From Prevotella sp. (GTDB lineage: Bacteria > Bacteroidota > Bacteroidia > Bacteroidales > Bacteroidaceae): a DNA stretch of 14,188 bases. The notes beneath the pieces are model-generated. The model saw only the letters and a list, made by a program, of their open reading frames with translations, was not told the origin of the DNA and did not search any database. Shown here in pieces: positions 1-6,089 of the stretch. The first letter of the stretch is position 1; the number at the start of each line of letters is the position of its first letter. A program made the position numbers and the translations under genes. The stretch spans positions 1 to 14,188 of the forward strand of contig JAIJUV010000055.1 of assembly GCA_022732315.1 (NCBI GenBank), given 5' to 3'.

Positions 1-27
1 AGGGCGACAAACTTGCGTCCATGATTA

Positions 28-71
28 CCCAGGGCGCTGCCCTGGGCTAGGAGCTTCTGCCCTTTCAGGGC
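28..71. repeat. REP-like pair of GC-rich palindromes
   Basis: Two GC-rich inverted repeats lie close together in an otherwise AT-rich intergenic stretch. The first is CCCAGGGC-GCT-GCCCTGGG (28-46), a perfect 8-bp stem with a 3-base loop. The second is GCCCT-TTC-AGGGC (59-71), a perfect 5-bp stem. The bases AGGGCG at 1-6 could be half of a third copy cut by the window edge. No protein reading is credible here. From memory, very similar GC-rich phrases recur between genes in Bacteroidota genomes, so I read this as a REP-type dispersed repeat. The copy number cannot be seen in this window. Confidence 0.5.
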
Positions 72-155
72 GTGTGGAGCTCACTTGCGAAACTTGAGTG
101 TGGTATTTATAATTAGTTCATTCCTGCAGAATGGCACTTTTCTATATTTTGAGCA

Positions 156-329
156 TTAATAATTTAAACTGTTTTTGTCTAACAAGAAGTCTTTCAGCCC
201 GATTGTAAGGATGCCATCTTCATTTCTCTTGGGCTTGATATCATCTTTCACAATGATTATTTTCTTGAAAGAGTCCTTAATTCTCAATATTGATGCCGAT
301 TCCTGCGCCTCTTTTTCTAATGTTGGCAT
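156..329 (-). pseudogene. C-terminal remnant of a DUF4143-type AAA ATPase
   Basis: On the minus strand an open frame from ATG at 329 to TAA at 156-158 encodes 57 residues. They contain RIKDSFKKIIIVKDDIK and end DGILTIGLKDFLLDKNSLNY. This matches the extreme C-terminus of the Bacteroidota ATP-binding proteins (AAA domain followed by DUF4143, normally about 370-450 residues), which finish with a DGI...GL.DFLL segment. The P-loop, Walker B and most of DUF4143 are absent, so this is a remnant and not a working ATPase. The frame is also open back to a GTG at 353, but that codon lies at the expected transcription start, so ATG 329 is the likelier start if it is translated at all. A well-formed promoter sits directly in front, which suggests an internal deletion that joined the gene's front to its tail. 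Confidence 0.6.
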
Positions 330-336
330 GGCGAAA

Positions 337-428
337 TTACCACTTTTCGTCACAGCAAAGATACAAAAAATATCTAAGAATGCGCAACTTTATTATCAAA
401 AAGTGGTAATTTTACCACTTTTCGTCAC
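337..428. repeat. Three AAAGTGGTAA boxes around a promoter
   Basis: TTACCACTTTTCGTCAC occurs twice in identical form (337-353 and 412-428), with start points 75 bases apart. A third, inverted copy of the core (399-409) faces the second copy across two bases, making AAAAGTGGTAA-TT-TTACCACTTTT (399-422), a perfect 11-bp palindrome. The palindrome lies just upstream of the minus-strand -33 element, and the 337-353 copy overlaps the predicted transcription start. This layout suits an operator array that could loop over the promoter. No regulator gene is visible nearby, and the binding protein is unknown. Confidence 0.6.
356..387 (-). promoter_or_regulatory. Bacteroidota-type promoter of the ATPase remnant
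   Basis: Read on the minus strand, a -33-like TTG (387-385) is followed after 21 bases by TATCTTTG (363-356), a full match to the Bacteroidota -7 consensus TAnnTTTG. Transcription would begin near 350-348, about 20 bases before ATG 329. AAAGTGGTAA boxes flank the promoter on both sides, which suggests regulation. This is the best-formed promoter in the window, although the only frame behind it is a gene fragment. Confidence 0.6.
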
Positions 429-465
429 TTTCCCATTTTCTCGTTCCCAAAAAATGACATAAATG

Positions 466-509
466 GGCTCAGGAGAGATTGTCTATCCACGGACAATCTC
501 CCCTGAGCC
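466..509. repeat. Long hairpin, possible terminator
   Basis: GGCTCAGGAGAGATTGTC (466-483) pairs with GACAATCTCCCCTGAGCC (492-509) over 18 positions with a single A-C mismatch (474/501), leaving an 8-base spacer. The structure would be very stable as RNA or as a cruciform. Neither strand has a clean T-run directly after the stem: the plus strand continues GATCTTTCTG, and on the minus strand six Ts come about ten bases later. It could be a bidirectional terminator separating the ATPase remnant from the following operon, or the footprint of a lost element. Confidence 0.6.
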
Positions 510-652
510 GATCTTTCTGAATTGATAATATCATGTTGCGATTACTTTGTTCTATGTTGCATATCAGGTTTTCTGATGCTTTAAATCATATGTTTTTAAG
601 GAAGTAAACAAAAGGTAAACTCAAAAATGGTGGATTTTTGTTTTTTATTTCT

Positions 653-660
653 TATTTTTG
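653..660 (+). promoter_or_regulatory. Probable -7 box of the lipoprotein/efflux operon
   Basis: TATTTTTG matches the Bacteroidota -7 consensus TAnnTTTG and is followed by CAG, as is common. No good TTG lies 19-21 bases upstream; the nearest is TGG at 631-633, so the -33 element is weak. T-rich sequence makes a chance match possible. Transcription would start near 667 and run through the lipoprotein, TolC, adaptor and RND genes. Confidence 0.45.
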
Positions 661-726
661 CAGTGGCATCTGAAAGGGATAGATGCATAATTTATATTTA
701 CTCATAAAAAAAATGATTTAAAGACA

Positions 727-1812
727 ATGGTGAAAGTAAATTTTATAGCAAGTTTCTTGTTGGCAATTGTGATGCTTACTTCTTGTTCTAATGTAGCGAA
801 GAAGAGCATTGAGGATTTGACTGTAGAAAATATACAGGGTACGTTATTGCATCCTGATGATAAATGTATTGGAGCTTATCCTCGTCTAATAACGCAAGAT
901 TTTTGGCTTTCTCAGGTGTATAGAGATGATGTGAATTGCTGCATCTGCGTACAAGATGGAGATTCGCTTTTGGCTAAAAGAAATGTATTTAATAGGGGAA
1001 AAGGAAGGGGTGAGTATGATGATGTCTCTTTTGCCTTGTCTTCTGATGGGGCTTTGGGAGTGTTGAATTATGCTAATGGAAATCAGTTGCTGTCTTTTTC
1101 TTCTTTCCCAAAATCTGATTTGAACCGATTGGATTTTAGTAAGGGGCAACGTTTTGATTTGACCAAATTGCCTTCTATTCGTTTTGCAACTAATAGTTTT
1201 CAGGTATTGTCTGATTCTACCATATTGTTGCCAGGTGCTCCGTTCTCTCAGGCTGGACATCTGTTTTCAATTATTGATTTTAAAAATCTAAAGGCAGAAA
1301 CGTTGGACTTTTGGCCACAAGATAAGTTTGCTGGTGATAGTCTGTCTAAGCATTCTGTTTATACAGACAACAGTAGAATTTTCAAATCGAAAGACCGCTT
1401 CTTGTACCTTTGTGGATGGGAAAGGTATGCATTTATATTTTCTATAGATAAGAATAAGGTGGAAGTCAAAAATGAATTGTTCTCGGTGAAACCCGAATAT
1501 AAGGAAGCTCCTGATGGTAATTATGAACTTTTAAAGAATTCGGGTAAGAGATTGGCTATTGATGTTGATGAGGATGCTATTTATGTATTGATGATAGAAA
1601 AGAACTTATATGGTAAGACTCCTAAGAATTATATGGAATCTCAATATGGTAATGAGATACAAGTGTATGATTGGGATGGAAATCCAATACGTAGAATAGC
1701 TCTGGACAAAGTGGGGAGCAGTATAAAGATTTCTGCTGATAAAAAGAACTTATATTTGTTCTCTGAAAATCCAAAGACTAAAGCTGATGAAATATGGATG
1801 TATAATCTTTAG
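727..1812 (+). CDS. TolB-like/BF3164-family lipoprotein
   Basis: The product is a 361-residue lipoprotein. A hydrophobic signal (residues 5-19) ends in the lipobox LTSC with Cys20 as the lipidated residue. The mature part has no membrane span and alternates short hydrophobic beta-like segments with polar turns. The segment FNRGKGRGEYDDVSF (88-102) resembles the G.GRGPGEF motif of the BF3164/TolB-like six-bladed propeller lipoproteins of Bacteroidota, and later blocks such as YVLMIEKNLYG and IQVYDWDGNPIRRIALDK look like propeller blades. The family has no established function. The TAG stop is 17 bases before the TolC gene, so it probably leads the efflux operon and may act as an accessory on the periplasmic face of a membrane. 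It is clearly more AT-rich than the genes after it. Family assignment is from motif pattern only; a generic DUF4221-like or other propeller lipoprotein is the alternative. Confidence 0.65.
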   Translation: MVKVNFIASFLLAIVMLTSCSNVAKKSIEDLTVENIQGTLLHPDDKCIGAYPRLITQDFWLSQVYRDDVNCCICVQDGDSLLAKRNVFNRGKGRGEYDDVSFALSSDGALGVLNYANGNQLLSFSSFPKSDLNRLDFSKGQRFDLTKLPSIRFATNSFQVLSDSTILLPGAPFSQAGHLFSIIDFKNLKAETLDFWPQDKFAGDSLSKHSVYTDNSRIFKSKDRFLYLCGWERYAFIFSIDKNKVEVKNELFSVKPEYKEAPDGNYELLKNSGKRLAIDVDEDAIYVLMIEKNLYGKTPKNYMESQYGNEIQVYDWDGNPIRRIALDKVGSSIKISADKKNLYLFSENPKTKADEIWMYNL

Positions 1813-1829
1813 AGATTAAGTAGCATATT

Positions 1830-3308
1830 GTGAGAAGTTGTTTTATACGTTCTTTATTGATAGCCTGTTGCTTTGGTGGTTTTTCGCCGCTTCACGCTCA
1901 GACTGCTGTTTCTCTGGACAATGCCATAGCCATTGCCCAGAGAAACTCTTATGATGCCCAGTTGGCTAGGTTTAGTTTCTTGTCTAGCTATTGGACCTAT
2001 AAGTCCTTTCGGGCAGAGCTGTTGCCTTCCATGAGCCTGACGGGAGGCATCATGAACTTTAATCATTCTCGCGTAGAGGCTAGAAATGCTGAGGATGGTA
2101 AGATCAATTATGTGGATAACAACTCATTGGTCAACTCGCTGACCTTATCCTTGGAACAGCAGATTAGCTCCTTGGGAGGAACATTGTCGTTGCAGTCTTA
2201 TCTTTACCGACTGGATCAGTTTGATTATAAGATGACTACTTACAACACCCTGCCTTTGCGCTTGTCTTATTCCCAACCTTTCACATCATATAATGAGATG
2301 AAGTGGCGAAAGAAGATGGAACCAAAGGAATATGAAAGAGCCAAGCGGATATATTGTGAGAGTATCGAAAGCATCGCCATTCGGGTGGCTTCTCTTTATT
2401 TTGCTGCCATATCTGCGCAGTCGGATTATAACCAGAGTGTAACTAAATTGAAGGATTTGGAAGATCTTTATGCTATGTCGCAAAAGCGATTGTCACTGGG
2501 TACGATTACGAAGGGCGACTTGCTGCAACTGGAATTGTCGATGCTCAATGCCAAGGTTACACGCAATGAGGCACAGGTCAAGATGAATGATGCTTTCTAT
2601 GATTTGTTCTCCTATATGAGGGTTAGTCATGATGAGAAAGTAATACTCTTGCCCCCCGAGAATGTCATTGAACAGGTGCTCAATGTGAATGAGGTGTTGC
2701 AAAAGGCGATGAATAATTCATCACATGCCATAGGACAAGACCTGGATTTGCTCTCTGCCCAACAGACTCTTGCTAAGGCAAAGGCGGCTCAAGGCATCCA
2801 GATGCAGCTCAATGCAGAAGTGGGATTTAATCGTACGGCTGATGGCTTTGCATCAGCTTATAGTCATCTGCAAGACAATGAGATTATTGGCTTGACCATC
2901 TCCGTACCCATCTTTGACTGGGGAGTGAAGAAAGGCAGGGTGATGGTGGCAAAGTCGAATCTAGAGCTTGCCAAGACCAAGAAAGAGCAAGCTGATAACG
3001 ATTATGTGCAGAGCATCAAGCGAGAGGTGATGCAGTTTAGCTTGCAGGCAGAGCAATGCCGTACCTCAAAGCGTGCCCAGAAGATTTCGGAAGAGCGTTA
3101 TGAAATCACGAAGAAGAGATTCGAGACTGGCAATGTGTCGGTGACGGAGCTGAACACAGCCTTGCAGGAACTGGAGACGGCAAAGGCGCAATACATCGGA
3201 CAATTGCAGTCGTATTGGAATTATTATTATACTCTGCGCAAGTTTACCCTTTATGATTGGGTGGAACATAAAGACCTGATAGCCGATTTCGAGGCTCTGG
3301 TCAAGTAA
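1830..3308 (+). CDS. TolC-family outer-membrane efflux channel
   Basis: The 492-residue product is an outer-membrane efflux protein that would form the trimeric exit duct of a tripartite pump. The signal peptide (residues 1-23, ending PLHA before Gln24) has the A|Q cleavage style of Bacteroidota. The mature start SLDNAIAIAQRNSYD is the classic first helix of the OEP domain. Two homologous helical halves follow, with long coiled-coil segments (about 195-255 and 375-460). The second half includes GLTISVPIFDWGVKKGRV, the usual S.PIFD.G strand-turn of the family. The C-terminal YYYTLRKFTLYDW is typical of Bacteroidota OMFs linked to RND pumps. The start must be GTG at 1830, because TAG at 1821-1823 closes the frame and no ATG comes before the signal peptide. 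The adaptor and RND genes follow directly on the same strand. Confidence 0.93.
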   Translation: MRSCFIRSLLIACCFGGFSPLHAQTAVSLDNAIAIAQRNSYDAQLARFSFLSSYWTYKSFRAELLPSMSLTGGIMNFNHSRVEARNAEDGKINYVDNNSLVNSLTLSLEQQISSLGGTLSLQSYLYRLDQFDYKMTTYNTLPLRLSYSQPFTSYNEMKWRKKMEPKEYERAKRIYCESIESIAIRVASLYFAAISAQSDYNQSVTKLKDLEDLYAMSQKRLSLGTITKGDLLQLELSMLNAKVTRNEAQVKMNDAFYDLFSYMRVSHDEKVILLPPENVIEQVLNVNEVLQKAMNNSSHAIGQDLDLLSAQQTLAKAKAAQGIQMQLNAEVGFNRTADGFASAYSHLQDNEIIGLTISVPIFDWGVKKGRVMVAKSNLELAKTKKEQADNDYVQSIKREVMQFSLQAEQCRTSKRAQKISEERYEITKKRFETGNVSVTELNTALQELETAKAQYIGQLQSYWNYYYTLRKFTLYDWVEHKDLIADFEALVK

Positions 3309-3343
3309 GACGTGGAGGGGTAAATCTATAACATCATAAGGAT

Positions 3344-4429
3344 ATGGCTAGAAAACATTATTTATATTTCATGGTGGCTTGTGCATTGTTAGGCTCTTTA
3401 TGTGCATGCAAACATAAGAATACGGAGGGAGATGGACAGGATATACCAACAGCTGATAGCTTGACTACAGAGATTTATGTAGATACGTTGAGGCTGAGGG
3501 AGCAGACATTCCATCGCCAGTTGGTTTGCAACGGCAAGTTGCGAGCCTTGGAAAAATGTGATTTGTCGTTAGCTGATGGGGGCAGCGTGGATCAGGTATT
3601 CGTGCATAATGGTGAGGTGGTGAGAAAGGGGCAGCTCATAGCCAGGACGGATGCAGCTGATGCCAAGCTGAGTGTGGAAAAAGCATCTCGTGATTTGGAG
3701 AATGCCCGGATAGCCCTTGCCGATAAATTGATCGGTTTGGGTTATAATGGCATTTCGGATGCCGTGCCTGCCGATGTGATGCATAGGGCAAAGGTTACCT
3801 CTGGATACTTTGCTGCCACTTACCAATTGCAGGCTGCAAAGCGTCTGCTGACGAAATGTGCCTTGGTTGCCCCATTCTCTGGTCGTATTACCGACTTGGT
3901 CAATAAGCGACATCAACGGGTGGATAAACTCTGTTGCTTGGTAAATGATACCCAGTTGGATGTGGAGTTTGAGGTCTTGGAGGCAGAAATCAAGCAGGTG
4001 CATGTAGGGCAGACGGTATGGGTGAATCTCTTTGCGGATGATACTGAGCGATATAAGGGGCAAGTGGTGAATGTGAATCCTGCGGTCAGCGACAAGGGAC
4101 TGATTAAGGTGATGGCTCGCATCCCTAATGCCCAGGGCAAGCTGATGGATGGTATGAATGTGAAGGTCATCGTAGAAAACGATGTGCCGCATTCGTTGGT
4201 GGTGCCTAAGGATGCCGTCATCGAACGTGATGGCTACCATGTGGTCTTCCTCTATGACAAGGGCGAGGCGGTATGGACCTATGTGGATGTATTGCATTCC
4301 AATATACATTCTTATGCAATAGGGGGATGCAAACGGAAGGAGACACAAATCAAGGCTGGTGACGTGGTCATCACGTCGGGCAACTTAAACTTGGCTGATG
4401 GCACCGAGGTGCATGTAAGGAATAAGTAA
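3344..4429 (+). CDS. RND periplasmic adaptor (HlyD/MFP family), lipoprotein
   Basis: The 361-residue protein is the membrane-fusion adaptor linking the RND permease to the TolC channel. A signal sequence with lipobox LCAC places Cys22 as the lipid anchor, holding the protein to the inner membrane as in AcrA. In order: first half of the lipoyl-like domain (about 72-102, with GGSVDQVFVHNGEVVRKGQLIARTD-type pattern shown here only in part), a short helical hairpin (about 105-170), second lipoyl half (CALVAPFSGRITDL, 172-185), beta-barrel (about 205-275, ending PNAQGKLMDGMNVKVIV) and a membrane-proximal domain starting VVPKDAVIERDG. Length and order are normal for the family. It lies 35 bases after the TolC gene, with a weak AAGG before ATG 3344, and is followed by two RND genes. 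Confidence 0.93.
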   Translation: MARKHYLYFMVACALLGSLCACKHKNTEGDGQDIPTADSLTTEIYVDTLRLREQTFHRQLVCNGKLRALEKCDLSLADGGSVDQVFVHNGEVVRKGQLIARTDAADAKLSVEKASRDLENARIALADKLIGLGYNGISDAVPADVMHRAKVTSGYFAATYQLQAAKRLLTKCALVAPFSGRITDLVNKRHQRVDKLCCLVNDTQLDVEFEVLEAEIKQVHVGQTVWVNLFADDTERYKGQVVNVNPAVSDKGLIKVMARIPNAQGKLMDGMNVKVIVENDVPHSLVVPKDAVIERDGYHVVFLYDKGEAVWTYVDVLHSNIHSYAIGGCKRKETQIKAGDVVITSGNLNLADGTEVHVRNK

Positions 4430-4453
4430 TAAGCATAAGGAATAAGTAATAAG
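4416..4453 (+). repeat. Two-copy tandem repeat with stacked TAA stops
   Basis: The 18-base unit TAAGGAATAAGTAATAAG occurs at 4416-4433 and again at 4436-4453 (period 20), followed by a decayed third unit, GAATTAGGAATTAATT. The first copy spans the end of the adaptor gene, supplying its last codons and its TAA stop. The repeat places stops in several frames between the adaptor and the first RND gene, and probably arose by slippage. Confidence 0.75.
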
Positions 4454-4478
4454 GAATTAGGAATTAATTTTGGGGTAT

Positions 4479-6083
4479 ATGATAAATTATTTGATGAAGC
4501 GTCCTATTGCAGTCACCATGATACTGGTAGCCATCATGGTGATAGGCATAATTGGCATCAGGAACATGCCTGTTTCCCTGATGCCCGATATGGATGTGCC
4601 CCAGGTTACGGTGCAAGCCAGTATGCCTGGATATTCAGCCCAAGAGATGGAGCAGAAGGTTATTGCCCCCTTGCGCTTGAACTTGTCTCGTGTAGCTGGT
4701 GTGAAGAGCGTCAACTCCGATTCTCGCATGGGGAAGGGAAGTGTCTTGATGAAGTTTGAGCCTGGTGCCAACATGGATATGTTCTTTATCGAGGTAAATG
4801 AAAAGGTAGATTTGACGATGGTTCATTTGCCTAAGGAGATGGAACGCCCTAAAATCATTAAGGCTAGTGCCATGGATATTCCTGCTTTTTACCTGGATAT
4901 ATCCATAAAGGATGAGCGTGCATGGGGCAAGGCTTCCCCTCAGTTTGCCCAATTGTGTGATTTTGCCGCCAATGTCGCCAGCAGAAGATTGGAGCAGTTG
5001 CCTTCTGTGGCTATGGTGGATATGAGCGGCATGGTCTCTTCCGAGATTAGGTGTATTCCTGAGCAGGAAAAGATGGAGGCACTGGGATTGACGATTCAAG
5101 ACCTGCAGGGTGCTTTGGCTGACAACAACGTTCAGTTGACTTCTTTGTCTGTAGTGGATGGCATATATCGTTACAATATCCATTTTGACAGTCAGATATT
5201 GACTGTTGATGATGTGCGCAACATCTATATCAAGCATGCCGGCAGACTGTTGCAGCTGAAGGATCTGTGCCAGATAGAAGAGTGTGCGGCATTGCGAAAG
5301 AATTTTGTGCGCCATGATGGGAAGAATTGTGTTACGCTGGCTGTCATCAAGCAGAGTGATGCCCAGATGGGTGATCTGCAGGAGGCTATATCGGATGTTG
5401 TGGCTAGCTTGCAAAAGGCAAACCCCAGTTTGGAGTTTGATGTGACAAGAGACCAGACCGAATTGCTGGATTATTCCATCCATAATCTGGAGTGGAACCT
5501 TTTGGCTGCCATCTTTTTTACGGCAATGGTGCTGGTTCTCTTCTTGCGAAGATGGAGATTGGCTTTGCTGGTGGCATTGTCTATCCCCGTATCTCTGGTG
5601 ATAACCTTGCTTTGTTTCAGGTTGGCAGGCATATCCATCAATATCATTTCCCTTTCTGGACTAATCTTGGGTGTGGGTATGATAGTGGACAACTCTATCA
5701 TCGTGATAGATAATATCTTGCAGAAGCAAAGAGGCGGAGCGCAACTGGAGAAGGCTGTATGCAAGGGCACTGCCAGTGTCTTTGCTCCCATGCTGAGTTC
5801 GGTGCTTACCACTTGCAGCGTTTTCATACCACTGATATTCATTGGCGGAATGGCTGGTGCGCTCTTCTTTGACCAAAGCATGGGCATTACCATTGCCTTG
5901 TTCTCTTCCTTGGCGGTGAGTGTGTTGGTGTTGCCCGTTTATTTCTATGTATTGCATGTAAGGCAACACAAGGCACAGAATGTTGAGCAGCAAACGATGA
6001 TGCAGCCAAGTAAGTTGCACCATATTATATATAGGTATTATGACCGGATGCATGCCTGGACTTTTGCCCATTTGCGTTTATGA
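4479..6083 (+). CDS. RND permease 1, N-terminal half (TM1-TM6)
   Basis: 534 residues. TM1 (about 9-27) follows the usual N-terminal MKRPIA. The first periplasmic region (about 28-335) begins with the family hallmark NMPVSLMPDMDVPQVTVQ and contains PGYSAQEMEQKV, the PN1 start. TM2-TM6 run from about 338 to 490. TM4 contains GVGMIVDNSIIVIDNI: Asp404 corresponds to AcrB Asp407, the proton-carrying residue, and the second position is Asn, as in many RND pumps. The amphipathic segment after TM6 ends at AHLRL before the TGA. On its own this half would hold only half of the proton relay and half of the porter domain. It needs the second half for activity. Confidence 0.8.
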   Translation: MINYLMKRPIAVTMILVAIMVIGIIGIRNMPVSLMPDMDVPQVTVQASMPGYSAQEMEQKVIAPLRLNLSRVAGVKSVNSDSRMGKGSVLMKFEPGANMDMFFIEVNEKVDLTMVHLPKEMERPKIIKASAMDIPAFYLDISIKDERAWGKASPQFAQLCDFAANVASRRLEQLPSVAMVDMSGMVSSEIRCIPEQEKMEALGLTIQDLQGALADNNVQLTSLSVVDGIYRYNIHFDSQILTVDDVRNIYIKHAGRLLQLKDLCQIEECAALRKNFVRHDGKNCVTLAVIKQSDAQMGDLQEAISDVVASLQKANPSLEFDVTRDQTELLDYSIHNLEWNLLAAIFFTAMVLVLFLRRWRLALLVALSIPVSLVITLLCFRLAGISINIISLSGLILGVGMIVDNSIIVIDNILQKQRGGAQLEKAVCKGTASVFAPMLSSVLTTCSVFIPLIFIGGMAGALFFDQSMGITIALFSSLAVSVLVLPVYFYVLHVRQHKAQNVEQQTMMQPSKLHHIIYRYYDRMHAWTFAHLRL

Positions 6084-6089
6084 CTTGGT

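Larger units (their letters stand above)
429..726. other. Intergenic region before the efflux operon
   Basis: Apart from the hairpin at 466-509 and the -7 box at 653-660, I see no gene, tRNA or further repeat. The stretch from 510 to 726 is AT-rich with frequent stops in all frames. The 66 bases between the -7 box and the ATG at 727 would be a fairly long untranslated leader with no obvious fold. Confidence 0.5.

Noticed and set aside
175..462. 95-codon plus-strand frame over the ATPase remnant
   Set aside because: It is the complement of the remnant's coding strand and of the repeat boxes; no domain, no start context.
3569..5483. Minus-strand frames of 259 and 282 codons opposite adaptor and RND 1
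   Set aside because: Both are antisense to genes with clear motifs and have low-complexity His/Gln/Leu composition.
6081..6083. TGA read as Trp (altered genetic code) or selenocysteine
   Set aside because: Permease 2 ends in TGA as a normal stop, Trp is encoded by TGG throughout, and RND pumps have no known selenoprotein form; no SECIS-like hairpin follows the codon.
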